This document shows, piece after piece, positions 8,089 through 16,771 of a DNA stretch of 39,773 nucleotides. Source of the DNA: Peptococcaceae bacterium (GTDB lineage Bacteria; Bacillota; Peptococcia; Peptococcales; Peptococcaceae). Positions within the stretch are counted from its first letter, which is position 1. Every line of letters starts with the position of its first letter. Both the position numbers and the translations under genes were made by a program. The DNA is taken from positions 1 to 39,773 of the forward strand of contig CAAETY010000006.1 of assembly GCA_900759105.1 (NCBI GenBank). The letters run 5' to 3'. The notes beneath the pieces were generated by a model that saw nothing but the letters and a program-made list of their open reading frames with translations, ran no database searches and was not told where the DNA came from.

Positions 8089-8573
8089 TTGTTCACCTTT
8101 GCTTTCACATAATTCAACAGGTTCCCAGCAGCAACAAGCTGCTGAATAAACTCAGGGAACTTTTCAAAATGATATTCTTCATTTTTTGTGACATTATGAA
8201 TAACGCCTTCCTCAAAGCTAATATCCAATTCGTCACCCTGATCAATAGCTTTAGCTGCTTCCGGTGATTCTATGATAGGAAGACCGATGTTGATTGCATT
8301 TCTATAAAAGATACGCGCATAACTTTCTGCAATAACACAACTGGTGCCTGCTACCTTTATAGAAATTGGTGCATGTTCTCGAGAACTCCCACAGCCAAAA
8401 TTGCTTCCTGCAACCAATACATCACCAGGAGTTATCGTATTAGCATAATCAGGAATCACATCTTCCATGCAGTGCGCTTTCATGTTTTCATCACTGGCAT
8501 CGTTGAGGTATCGCGCTGCAATAATAAGGTCTGTATCGATGTTATTACCGACTTTCCATGCTTTCGTACTCAT
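8085..8573 (-). CDS. leuD: 3-isopropylmalate dehydratase small subunit
   Basis: It is the small subunit of the isomerase that converts 2- to 3-isopropylmalate with LeuC. 162 residues, the short form (type 2/HacB-like) rather than the roughly 200-residue enterobacterial form. Signature blocks: NIDTDLIIAARYL, AGSNFGCGSSREHAP (active-site swivelling domain), ESYARIFYRNAINIGLP. Its ribosome-binding site GAGGAGG lies inside the leuC 3' end, 1 base between genes. Confidence 0.96.
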   Translation of the reverse strand: MSTKAWKVGNNIDTDLIIAARYLNDASDENMKAHCMEDVIPDYANTITPGDVLVAGSNFGCGSSREHAPISIKVAGTSCVIAESYARIFYRNAINIGLPIIESPEAAKAIDQGDELDISFEEGVIHNVTKNEEYHFEKFPEFIQQLVAAGNLLNYVKAKVNK

Positions 8574-8574
8574 C

Positions 8575-9837
8575 TTATACCTCCTCAGGATTTGTAATAT
8601 AACCGTTAATTGCGCTCGCAGCTGCTACAGCCGGATTGCATAAATAAATTTCGCTCTCAGGATCGCCCATTCGACCAATGAAGTTTCGGTTCGTAGTTGC
8701 CAAAGCGCGTTCACCTTTCGCCAAAATCCCCATATATCCACCTAAACATGGACCACAGGTAGGTGTTGAAACAACACCACCGGCATCTAAAATTGTTTGG
8801 ATAATACCTTCCTTCATACAAGCTTCATAAACAGCTTGGGTGCCTGGAATAACAATTAAACGCAAATAAGGCGCTACTTTCTTACCCTTTAAGATTTCCC
8901 CTGCAGTGCGCATGTCTTCAAGGCGACCATTTGTACAACTTCCAATTACAACCTGATCGATAGCAATCTTTTCAATTTCATTAATCGGATGAGTATTGCT
9001 TGGTAAATGTGGAAATGCAACTTGCGGAACAAGTTTACTCAAATCAATAATTATCTCTCTGGTATATTCAGCATCATCGTCCGCTTCATAAATATTATAA
9101 TCGCCATCAAAACGCTCTGCCAAATATTCTTTACAAATATCATCGACAGGGAATACCCCGTTCTTCGCACCACACTCAATTGCCATGTTAGCAATGGTTA
9201 AACGGCCTTCCATAGAAATGTGCTTTAACCCATCACCTACAAATTCCAAACTTTGATATAATGCACCATCCACGCCAATCATGCCAATTAAATACAAAAT
9301 AACATCTTTGCCAGACACGAATGAATTAGTCGGTTCCCCGGTTACAACCACCTTTATAGCTTCCGGAACCTTTAACCAAGTTTCACCGCTAATCATCGCA
9401 GCTGCAATATCAGTGCTTCCCATCCCAGTTGAAAAAGCACCAACCGCGCCATAAGTACAAGTATGACTATCTGCACCAATAATCAATTGTCCAGCACCTA
9501 CAATCCCTTGTTCCGGCAACAGACAATGTTCAACGCCCATCTTCCCCACTTCATAATAGTGTTTAATTTCATGCGCTTTTGCAAAATCTCTAATTGCTTT
9601 GCATTGTTCTGCGGATTTAATATCTTTTGCCGGAGAAAAATGGTCTGGAATCATTGCAATTTTGTTTTTATCAAAAACGCAATCAAGACCAACTTTATTC
9701 ATTTCACGAATAGCTACTGGTCCGGTAATATCATTACTTAACACCATGTCAACTTTCGCAGTTACTAATTGGCCGGCATGCACCTCTGGTAAACCTGCAT
9801 GTGCTGCGATGATTTTTTGAGTCATTGTCATTCCCAT
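8575..9837 (-). CDS. leuC: 3-isopropylmalate dehydratase large subunit
   Basis: This is the [4Fe-4S] aconitase-family subunit of isopropylmalate isomerase. 420 residues, matching the shorter type 2 (archaeal/clostridial) form. Cluster ligands are visible: Cys in VIGSCTNGRLEDM and two Cys in TPTCGPCLGGYMG. ADSHTCTYGAVGAFSTGMGSTD forms the substrate site. AAGGAG lies 7 bases before the ATG, within the last codons of leuA. The short LeuC and short LeuD form match each other. Confidence 0.96.
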   Translation of the reverse strand: MGMTMTQKIIAAHAGLPEVHAGQLVTAKVDMVLSNDITGPVAIREMNKVGLDCVFDKNKIAMIPDHFSPAKDIKSAEQCKAIRDFAKAHEIKHYYEVGKMGVEHCLLPEQGIVGAGQLIIGADSHTCTYGAVGAFSTGMGSTDIAAAMISGETWLKVPEAIKVVVTGEPTNSFVSGKDVILYLIGMIGVDGALYQSLEFVGDGLKHISMEGRLTIANMAIECGAKNGVFPVDDICKEYLAERFDGDYNIYEADDDAEYTREIIIDLSKLVPQVAFPHLPSNTHPINEIEKIAIDQVVIGSCTNGRLEDMRTAGEILKGKKVAPYLRLIVIPGTQAVYEACMKEGIIQTILDAGGVVSTPTCGPCLGGYMGILAKGERALATTNRNFIGRMGDPESEIYLCNPAVAAASAINGYITNPEEV

Positions 9838-9838
9838 G

Positions 9839-11386
9839 TTAGTTCTCCTTATTATGATTCAATTGTTCCCAATGAATGGCTTTGTTAATTGCATTCAAAT
9901 AACTCTTAGCGCTTGCTTCCAGCACACTGGTACTGAGGCCATGTCCATTAAAGGTTTTGTTCTTATAACTAACCTTAATATTAACATCTGCTTGAGCGTC
10001 AGTCCCGCCGGTAATAGCTTCAATGCGGAATGATTCCATATCAAACGCACCTCTGTATTGTGCGCCAACAATTTCTTCAACAGCCTTGCAAGCGGCATCC
10101 ACAGGCCCATCAGATAATGTAGCAATTTCTTTTATTTCATCTTCAAACTTAACGCCCAATGTAGCTGTTGATGTCAAATTTGTACCAGTGAAAACATACA
10201 AATGGTCAAATACATAGGAATCATCGGCAGCTGCCATTTGAGCGTCTACAAGTGCAATCAAGTCATCATCTAACACTTCTTTTTTACGGTCGCAAAGCTT
10301 TTTAAATTCTTCAAAAGCTTCTACCAATGCATCGCCGGTTAAATCAAATCCCAAATCTTTCATATGAACCTGGAATGCATGTCGACCGGAATGCTTGCCC
10401 AATACTAAATTATCAACAGTAATACCAATACTTGCCGGATCCAGAATTTCGTAGGTTTCTCTCTTTTTTAATACCCCATCTTGATGGATACCTGATTCAT
10501 GCAAAAATGCATTTCGTCCAACAATGGCTTTATTTGCTGGAATTGGCATATTAGTTGTTTGACTAACCAAACGACAACTACGATAAAGCTCTGTCGTGTT
10601 AATGCCTGTTTCACACTGCAAATCATCTTTTCGAGTCGTTAAAGCCATGACAACTTCTTCTAAAGAAGTATTGCCGGCACGTTCACCAATTCCGTTCAGT
10701 GCTACTTCAACTTGACGGGCACCTACATGAACTGCTGCTAATGAATTAGCTACCGCCATACCCAAATCATTGTGACAGTGGACACTAAAAATAGCTCGGT
10801 CTGCATTTGGCACGCCATCCATTACATCTTTTACAAACTTTCCGTATTCCCAAGGAACTGCATAACCAACAGTGTCCGGTAAATTTATGGTAGTAGCACC
10901 TGCTTCGATAGCTGCAGAAACGATTTTCTGTAAGAATGATACTTCACTACGAGAGGCATCTTCACAAGAAAATTCAACGTCATCGGTAAATGTACGTGCT
11001 AATTTGATTGCTTCAACAGCACGTTCAATGACTTGTTCCGGAGACATTTTTAATTTATATTCCATATGAACCGGACTTGTTGCAATAAAGGTATGAATAC
11101 GAGATTTTTTTGCACCTTTCAGTGCTTCACCACATGCTTCAATATCTTTTCGCACCGCACGAGCCAAGCCACATACTGTAGATTCGGTAATCGCATCGGC
11201 AATCATTTTAACAGACTCAAAGTCGCCAGGAGAAGATACCGGAAAACCTGCTTCGATAACATCCACGCCCAATTTTTCAAGTTGTCGAGCAACAGCTAAT
11301 TTTTCGGTTAAATTCATACTACATCCCGGGGATTGTTCACCATCACGTAAAGTGGTATCAAAAATGATTACTTTATCTTTTTTCAT
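9839..11386 (-). CDS. leuA: 2-isopropylmalate synthase
   Basis: It condenses acetyl-CoA with 2-oxoisovalerate, the committed step of leucine synthesis. About 515 residues from ATG at 11386 (MKKDKVIIFDTTLRDGEQ); AAAGGA lies upstream, and the upstream TTG at 11404 is less likely. The TIM-barrel part carries DTTLRDGEQSPG and the metal-binding HCHNDLGMA; the C-terminal part (from about residue 395) is the LeuA regulatory domain for leucine feedback. Length fits the Bacillus-type enzyme. First gene of leuA-leuC-leuD-leuB, behind a leucine T-box. Confidence 0.97.
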   Translation of the reverse strand: MKKDKVIIFDTTLRDGEQSPGCSMNLTEKLAVARQLEKLGVDVIEAGFPVSSPGDFESVKMIADAITESTVCGLARAVRKDIEACGEALKGAKKSRIHTFIATSPVHMEYKLKMSPEQVIERAVEAIKLARTFTDDVEFSCEDASRSEVSFLQKIVSAAIEAGATTINLPDTVGYAVPWEYGKFVKDVMDGVPNADRAIFSVHCHNDLGMAVANSLAAVHVGARQVEVALNGIGERAGNTSLEEVVMALTTRKDDLQCETGINTTELYRSCRLVSQTTNMPIPANKAIVGRNAFLHESGIHQDGVLKKRETYEILDPASIGITVDNLVLGKHSGRHAFQVHMKDLGFDLTGDALVEAFEEFKKLCDRKKEVLDDDLIALVDAQMAAADDSYVFDHLYVFTGTNLTSTATLGVKFEDEIKEIATLSDGPVDAACKAVEEIVGAQYRGAFDMESFRIEAITGGTDAQADVNIKVSYKNKTFNGHGLSTSVLEASAKSYLNAINKAIHWEQLNHNKEN

Positions 11387-11404
11387 GTTACTGCTTCCTT
11401 TCAA

Positions 11405-11653
11405 TAAAAAATGCCCTTTTCGTCTCTAAATTTAGAGACGAAAAGGGCATTAATTTCCGCGGTACCACTCTATTTGCCATATCAAAACTTCAATATGACC
11501 ACTCTCATTGATAACGGTAATGAACCGGCACAAATATGCAAACTCAAAGGCGAGTTCGGGAATTAATCGTCCACACTTTTCACCAACCAGTGTTTCTCTC
11601 TGACGAAGCCTTCCGTACTACTCCTTATCAACGTTTTTAGTCTATATGATTTG
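11405..11653 (-). promoter_or_regulatory. T-box riboswitch, leucine
   Basis: The minus-strand leader of leuA holds the T-box GAGTGGTACCGCGG (11457-11470). A perfect 21-bp inverted repeat (11410-11451) followed by TTTTTT is the terminator. In the Stem I part the sequence GAACTCGCC offers Leu codon CUC at 11552-11554 as specifier. The UGGU fits a tRNA with discriminator A, as for tRNA-Leu. Uncharged tRNA-Leu should switch on the whole leu operon. Confidence 0.93.
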
Positions 11654-11659
11654 ATATTT

Positions 11660-11688
11660 ATAATAAGTGGAACATTGTTATTTGTCAA
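11660..11688 (-). promoter_or_regulatory. leu operon promoter
   Basis: Minus strand: -35 TTGACA (11683-11688, perfect), 17 bases, -10 TATTAT (11660-11665). It lies 7 bases after the glmS stop. Confidence 0.85.
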
Positions 11689-11701
11689 GAATAATTATTC
11701 T
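11688..11701. repeat. 14-bp perfect palindrome, ARG-box-like
   Basis: AGAATAATTATTCT is its own reverse complement. It overlaps the glmS stop codon and touches the -35 of the leu promoter. It matches 12 of the 14 positions of the ArgR consensus TGAAT-wwww-ATTCA. A chance A/T-rich palindrome is also possible. Confidence 0.4.
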
Positions 11702-13548
11702 ACAGTTACACTTTTAGCCAAATTGCGTGGTTTATCAATATTGCAACCACGTTCTAAAGCAGTAAAATATGCAATCAGTTGAAGCGGAATTGCAGCCAAA
11801 ACCGGAGAAATAAAATCAGGGCATCCAGGAATCTCTATGATATGATCGATTTTTTCACTGATATTCTTTTGGCCTTCTTGAACAATAGCCAATACTTTCG
11901 CATTACTGATGTTACCATTTTCATCTGTCATACGTGAAATCATTTCTTCGGTATTGCTCATGGTCTTATCAAAAGTTTTCTTTTGCAATGCAATAGCAAT
12001 AACAGGGGTTTCGGAGCTAATCAGTGCCAAGGTTCCGTGTTTTAATTCACCTGCAGCATACGCTTCTGCATGAATATATGAAATTTCTTTAAGCTTTAAT
12101 GCACCTTCTTGAGCAACCGCCCAATCCATGCCACGACCAATATAGAAAATATCTTTAACGTTAGCATATTCTTTGGCAATTTCGATGATTTGCGATACGT
12201 GTTCTTGGCTCAACAATTCAGCCGCTTGCTCCGGTAATTTTTCCAGCGCACGCAACATTGGTTCATGCTCGGTTAAGTGGATTCGTTCTGACACATCACC
12301 AAGATAGAAACCAATGATATAAAGTGCAATCAACATAGATGTGTATGCTTTTGTGGAAGCAACAGAAATTTCAGGACCAGCCCACAAATATACAACCATA
12401 TCAGATTCGCGTGCAATAGAACTACCAACCACATTAGTAATTGCAAGTACGGTAGCACCTGCTAATTTTGCTTCGCGCGCACCTTCTAACGTATCAGCAG
12501 TTTCACCTGATTGACTAATCACAATAACCAATGTATGTTCATCCATCATCGGTTCGCGATAGCGAAATTCAGATGCAACTTCCACAAACACAGGAATCTT
12601 CAGTGTCTTTTCTAAAATTGTCTTTCCCACCAAGCCTGCATGGTAAGCAGTCCCACATGCAACAATATAAACCTGACGCCACTTACAAACGTCTTCCTTT
12701 GTTAAATTAATTCCATCAAGCTCGATATGATCCACATGAACACGGCCACTCAATACTTGTTTAAAGGTCTCTATTTGTTCATAGATTTCTTTAATCATGA
12801 AGTGTGGATAGCCGCCTTTTTCAGCCGATTGCGCATCCCATTCAATTTCATCAACAATAGGATTTTGCTCGTTACCAGCCAAATCGGTTACAATAACCTT
12901 ATCTGCGTAAACCCGTGCAATTTCACCAGATTCCAAATAAATGCAGCGACGAGTATATTGCAACATGGCTGGCACATCAGAAGCGACAATATTTTCGCCA
13001 TCGCCTAAACCAATTACAAGTGGGCTATTCTTTCTAGAAACAATAATTTCATCTGGACAATCGCAACACATAACAACCAATGCATATGAGCCGGTAATAA
13101 CTGCTAAGGTTCTTTGAACCGCACTATAAAGGTCACCTTGATAAAAGAGTTCAATTAAATGTGCCACCACTTCAGTATCGGTTTCTGATTTAAATTCATG
13201 CCCCTGAAGATACGTTTCTTTAAGGTATTGATAGTTCTCAATAATCCCATTATGAACAACAGCAATTTTCCCTTCTGGTCCAAGATGAGGATGGGCATTT
13301 CTATCAGAAGGCTGACCATGAGTCGCCCAACGAGTATGACCAATGCCAAGATGGCCTTTAAGAGGGCATACTTTCAAAACCTCACTTAAATTTTGAAGTT
13401 CTCCTTGTTTTTTTTCAACTTTAATTTTATTGTCATTCAATACTGCAATACCGGCAGAGTCATAGCCACGATATTCAAGCTTTTCTAAACCGCTAAGCAA
13501 TACAACCTGTGCTTCTCTGGGGCCAATGTATCCTACAATTCCGCACAT
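11695..13548 (-). CDS. glmS: Glucosamine-6-phosphate synthase (isomerizing)
   Basis: It makes glucosamine-6-phosphate from fructose-6-phosphate and glutamine, the entry to peptidoglycan and LPS amino sugars. 617 residues, slightly longer than the usual 600-610. The N-terminal glutaminase begins MCGIVGYIG (C2 nucleophile) with GHTRWATHG; two SIS sugar-isomerase domains follow (VACGTAYHAG, SQSGETADT, STKAYTSM); the C-terminus ends PRNLAKSVTVE, the standard tail. AGGAGG lies 7 bases before the ATG. It follows scpB by 20 bases, so there is no room for a glmS ribozyme. No terminator of its own is evident. Confidence 0.97.
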   Translation of the reverse strand: MCGIVGYIGPREAQVVLLSGLEKLEYRGYDSAGIAVLNDNKIKVEKKQGELQNLSEVLKVCPLKGHLGIGHTRWATHGQPSDRNAHPHLGPEGKIAVVHNGIIENYQYLKETYLQGHEFKSETDTEVVAHLIELFYQGDLYSAVQRTLAVITGSYALVVMCCDCPDEIIVSRKNSPLVIGLGDGENIVASDVPAMLQYTRRCIYLESGEIARVYADKVIVTDLAGNEQNPIVDEIEWDAQSAEKGGYPHFMIKEIYEQIETFKQVLSGRVHVDHIELDGINLTKEDVCKWRQVYIVACGTAYHAGLVGKTILEKTLKIPVFVEVASEFRYREPMMDEHTLVIVISQSGETADTLEGAREAKLAGATVLAITNVVGSSIARESDMVVYLWAGPEISVASTKAYTSMLIALYIIGFYLGDVSERIHLTEHEPMLRALEKLPEQAAELLSQEHVSQIIEIAKEYANVKDIFYIGRGMDWAVAQEGALKLKEISYIHAEAYAAGELKHGTLALISSETPVIAIALQKKTFDKTMSNTEEMISRMTDENGNISNAKVLAIVQEGQKNISEKIDHIIEIPGCPDFISPVLAAIPLQLIAYFTALERGCNIDKPRNLAKSVTVE

Positions 13549-13568
13549 TTGAACTCCTCCTACAACAT

Positions 13569-14141
13569 TTATTCATTATCAATAACGCCTTCAGCAAGAA
13601 AGGCATCGGTTAATTCAAAATTAAATTTTTGACATTCTTCATATTTTGGTAAATCTTCGATTCGATTCACCCCAAATGCCACTAAAAAAGCAACTGTAGT
13701 CCCGAAAATCACCGGACGTCCCGGTTGATCTAACCGTCCCTTCTCTTCTACCAATCCACGTACAATTAACTGTTGAATTGGTCCATCAGATTTTACGCCA
13801 CGAATCAATTCGATTTGACTACGCGTTATCGGTTGTTTATACGCAATGATAGCTAACGTTTCATACGCTGCACTCGATAACTTTGTTTTTTTTTCAGAAA
13901 ATATCTTGTTAATATATGGCTCCGCAACTGGTGCTGTAAAAAACTGATAGCCACCGCCTACTTTTCTGAGTACGATTCCTTTATCAGATTGAGAATACTC
14001 TTCCTCCAATAATGCAATAATCTCACGGACACCACTTTCATCTATTTCCATAATTTTAGCCAAATCATTAGCGCTCATTGGCGCATCCGCTACAAACAAC
14101 AGACCTTCAACAATTGCTTTATAAGATAAATCTATGAGCAT
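13569..14141 (-). CDS. scpB: Segregation and condensation protein B
   Basis: ScpB is the winged-helix partner of ScpA and SMC in chromosome condensation. About 190 residues from ATG at 14141 (MLIDLSYK), chosen because AGGAG lies 5 bases upstream; an in-frame TTG at 14174 would overlap scpA and lacks such a site. Two winged-helix units are visible, with YETLAIIAYKQPITRSQIE and the family block GRPVIFGTT. The C-terminus is acidic. Adjacent to scpA as in other Firmicutes. Confidence 0.93.
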   Translation of the reverse strand: MLIDLSYKAIVEGLLFVADAPMSANDLAKIMEIDESGVREIIALLEEEYSQSDKGIVLRKVGGGYQFFTAPVAEPYINKIFSEKKTKLSSAAYETLAIIAYKQPITRSQIELIRGVKSDGPIQQLIVRGLVEEKGRLDQPGRPVIFGTTVAFLVAFGVNRIEDLPKYEECQKFNFELTDAFLAEGVIDNE

Positions 14142-14149
14142 TGATACTC

Positions 14150-14869
14150 CTATACTGCCACACGCTGCAACCAAATGTCCCCAAACATTTCATGTTGAAC
14201 TGCAACAATTTCGTTTCGTCTAATACATTCCAATAACGCTAAAAAGAACGTTATCATCTCTTCAACATTCCGACAGCTTTTTAGCACATTCTGAAATGTT
14301 GGATAAGACGATTCTTGGCAAAATGCCAATAGTTCCTCTTTTAATGCTTCAATTGAAAAACTCATTTTTTCAACAACCATCACTTGCGTTTTTTCTCTAG
14401 AATAATCTTCTAACAGCTTAAAAGCATTATACAAAACATTTGCATCAAGCCCCTTTGGCGTTTCTATTTTTTTATACTTTTCGCTCATAGCCTTCATATC
14501 AACTGTCCTTGCATAATACTTAGAAGCTGTATATCGAACCTCTTCTAAGTCATGTGATAGACTCTTGAAAAATTTATACGCAACAATTTGGTCCACTAAT
14601 GCTATTCGTGGATCTTCACCATTTTCTTCATTTCTACGCTTTGGTAATAGCATTTTAATCTTTACACGAATAAGCTGTGAGGCCATCAATAAAAAGTGGC
14701 TAGCAATTTCCAAATTCATGCTTTTCGCGTCTTCTAAATACATCAAGTATTGTTGTGTTAAATCACTAATAGGAATGTCATATATATCAATGCGATTTTT
14801 ATCAATTAAATGCATTAACAAATCCATCGGTCCATCAAAATGGTCCAAATGAAATTCTAAATTGCTCAC
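14150..14869 (-). CDS. scpA: Segregation and condensation protein A
   Basis: ScpA is the kleisin that bridges SMC heads with ScpB. About 239 residues from GTG at 14869 (reading MSNLEFHLDHFDGPMDLL), chosen because GGGAGG lies 8 bases upstream; an earlier in-frame GTG at 14893 lies too close to the -10. The N-terminal kleisin block FDGPMDLLMHLI and KNRIDIYDIPI are typical. A C-terminal winged-helix segment ends the protein. First gene of scpA-scpB-glmS. Confidence 0.92.
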   Translation of the reverse strand: MSNLEFHLDHFDGPMDLLMHLIDKNRIDIYDIPISDLTQQYLMYLEDAKSMNLEIASHFLLMASQLIRVKIKMLLPKRRNEENGEDPRIALVDQIVAYKFFKSLSHDLEEVRYTASKYYARTVDMKAMSEKYKKIETPKGLDANVLYNAFKLLEDYSREKTQVMVVEKMSFSIEALKEELLAFCQESSYPTFQNVLKSCRNVEEMITFFLALLECIRRNEIVAVQHEMFGDIWLQRVAV

Positions 14870-14902
14870 ATTCCTATCCTCCCAATATGACACATTATGT
14901 TT

Positions 14903-14908
14903 ATTATA
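14903..14908 (-). promoter_or_regulatory. Probable extended -10 promoter for scpA
   Basis: Minus strand TGTTATAAT provides a perfect -10 with the TGN extension. The properly spaced -35 hexamer is poor, but extended -10 promoters can do without one. Confidence 0.5.
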
Positions 14909-14927
14909 ACATACTATTCAGTCAAGA

Positions 14928-14965
14928 TAAAACACTTCTATTTATCACTCTGTAACGATAAATAG
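14928..14965 (-). terminator. Weak terminator after the ABC ATPase gene
   Basis: A 9-bp A/T-rich perfect stem (CTATTTATC, 10-base loop, GATAAATAG) overlaps the stop codon. It is followed on the minus strand by AAGTGTTTTAT. The short T-run makes it weak. Confidence 0.4.
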
Positions 14966-15720
14966 AAACGATTTTTGTGTTTAAAAACCTCAACCTCTTC
15001 GCCGTAAAAATCAGATAAATTATCATACTGAATCATATCTTCGATATTGCCCATAGAATGGACTTCACCGTTCTTAATCAATAAAGCTTTTTTAAACACA
15101 GGAAGGATTTCATCGGTATTATGTGTAACTAAAATAAACGTAATATCCTTGTTCGCTAATTCTTCAATCGTATGCTCCATGTCTCGGCGTGCAAAAATGT
15201 CCAATCCGTTGAAAGCTTCGTCAAAAATAATAATATCCGGTTGATTCATTAACGCACGACCAATTAAAACTTTTTGTTTTTCCCCCTGACTTAGCATACC
15301 ATATTGTCGATCAGCTATATGTCTCATTTTAAGCAAATCCAATATTTCATTTGCTCGAGCAACATCAGCATCATCAACTTTTTCCCATAATCCCAAAGAA
15401 GCAAACTTACCACTTAGGACAATATGGAGTGGATAGTCATTAGTCGGGATGAATTGCGAAAGGGCAGAACTCACCCAACCAATACGCTTGCGCAATTCGA
15501 CAATAGAAGAATGACCGAATTCAAATTCAAGCACCTTAACATGACCATTAGACGGAAAAATATATCCATTTACCATGTTCAAGGTTGTTGTTTTTCCTGA
15601 GCCATTTGGTCCCAGAATAACCCAATGTTCTCCGCGGTTAACATGCCACGATACGTTTTTCAGGATATATTTTCCGTCTCTAATATAATCCACATTATCT
15701 AAACTGATGATTTCTTCCAT
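14938..15720 (-). CDS. Stand-alone ABC transporter ATPase (YlmA-like)
   Basis: 260 residues forming one complete nucleotide-binding domain: Walker A GPNGSGKTT (37-45), Q-loop Q89, signature LSQGEKQ (143-149), Walker B IIIFDE (163-168) and H-loop H200. A 55-residue tail follows. No membrane domain is encoded nearby, so either the permease lies elsewhere or the protein works without one. Size and layout resemble B. subtilis YlmA, whose role is unknown. It is the last gene of the zapA-der-plsY-gpsA run, 22 bases after gpsA. Confidence 0.85.
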   Translation of the reverse strand: MEEIISLDNVDYIRDGKYILKNVSWHVNRGEHWVILGPNGSGKTTTLNMVNGYIFPSNGHVKVLEFEFGHSSIVELRKRIGWVSSALSQFIPTNDYPLHIVLSGKFASLGLWEKVDDADVARANEILDLLKMRHIADRQYGMLSQGEKQKVLIGRALMNQPDIIIFDEAFNGLDIFARRDMEHTIEELANKDITFILVTHNTDEILPVFKKALLIKNGEVHSMGNIEDMIQYDNLSDFYGEEVEVFKHKNRFYLSLQSDK

Positions 15721-15742
15721 AATTCATACTTCCTATCAAAAA

Positions 15743-16765
15743 TTAGTTACTTGTGTTTACAAAATCATCATGTTCGCCCTTTTTAGAGCGTGTCATTAAT
15801 TTTCTTGTACATTCTTTAACGTCACCATGTTCAAAAAGCACATGGTACATTTCTTCCAAAATAGGCATCTCTATGTGCTTTTCTTTCGCCAACGCATATG
15901 CAGCTTTCGTTGTAGCAACACCTTCCACAACCATCCCCATGTTAGCTAGCACTTCTTCTAATGGCATTCCTTCGCCTAACATAATACCGGCGCGTCGGTT
16001 TCGACTATGTTGAGAGGTGCAAGTTACAATCAAATCACCAACACCAGTTAAACCTAAGAAAGTATACGCTTCTGCCCCCAGTGCTACACCTAAACGTGTA
16101 ATTTCGGCTAAACCTCTTGTCATCAAAGCAGCACGCGCATTATCTCCATATCCAAGTCCTACAGTCATACCGATAGCTAGTGCAATAATATTTTTCAATG
16201 CACCGCCTAATTCTACACCAATTACATCATTTCCGGTATACACACGCACATTGTCGTTCATAAATATATTTTGAACGCTTTCTGCTGTAAATTGATTTGC
16301 TGAAGCCGATACCAATGCCGTAGGCATATTTTTTCCAAACTCCTCAGCGTGACTAGGCCCATAAAGCGCAACATATCGGTCCGAACAATCACCGAGCACT
16401 TCATTGTAGATTTCATGCACACATTTACCAGTAGTTGTCTCAATACCTTTGGCAACATTAATCAAAATTCCATTTGATTGAATAAATTCCTCTCTATGAT
16501 TTTGTAATAATTCTCTTTGTGTTTGTGTTGGTACACTCACAAGTAAAAACTCATATTCATTTAAAACCGGCCAATTGCTGGTAATTACCAGATTTTCGTG
16601 CAAAAGTATATCTGGCAGATATTTTTTATTTTCGTGCTTTGCCGCAACCTCTGCCATTTGTTCTTTATTTCTGCCCCATAATAAGACATCATTTCCGTTA
16701 ACAGCAAGTACTTGTGCAAGTGCCGTTCCCCAACTACCGGCTCCTAAGACTGCTACTTTAGCCAC
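15743..16765 (-). CDS. gpsA: Glycerol-3-phosphate dehydrogenase (NAD(P)+)
   Basis: It reduces dihydroxyacetone phosphate to sn-glycerol-3-phosphate for phospholipid synthesis in the cytoplasm. 340 residues, standard. N-terminal Rossmann motif GAGSWGTALA (8-17), then LLVSVPTQ, GPSHAEE, the catalytic-lysine block GALKNIIALA, and TGVGDLIVTCTS. It starts 6 bases after plsY; the two genes supply and use the same metabolite. Confidence 0.96.
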   Translation of the reverse strand: MAKVAVLGAGSWGTALAQVLAVNGNDVLLWGRNKEQMAEVAAKHENKKYLPDILLHENLVITSNWPVLNEYEFLLVSVPTQTQRELLQNHREEFIQSNGILINVAKGIETTTGKCVHEIYNEVLGDCSDRYVALYGPSHAEEFGKNMPTALVSASANQFTAESVQNIFMNDNVRVYTGNDVIGVELGGALKNIIALAIGMTVGLGYGDNARAALMTRGLAEITRLGVALGAEAYTFLGLTGVGDLIVTCTSQHSRNRRAGIMLGEGMPLEEVLANMGMVVEGVATTKAAYALAKEKHIEMPILEEMYHVLFEHGDVKECTRKLMTRSKKGEHDDFVNTSN

Positions 16766-16771
16766 GACTAA

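Noticed and set aside
13549..13568. glmS ribozyme
   Set aside because: The gap before glmS is only 20 bases, far too short for the ribozyme.
14142..14174. Longer scpB overlapping scpA
   Set aside because: It would start at TTG with no ribosome-binding site; the ATG at 14141 has AGGAG 5 bases upstream.
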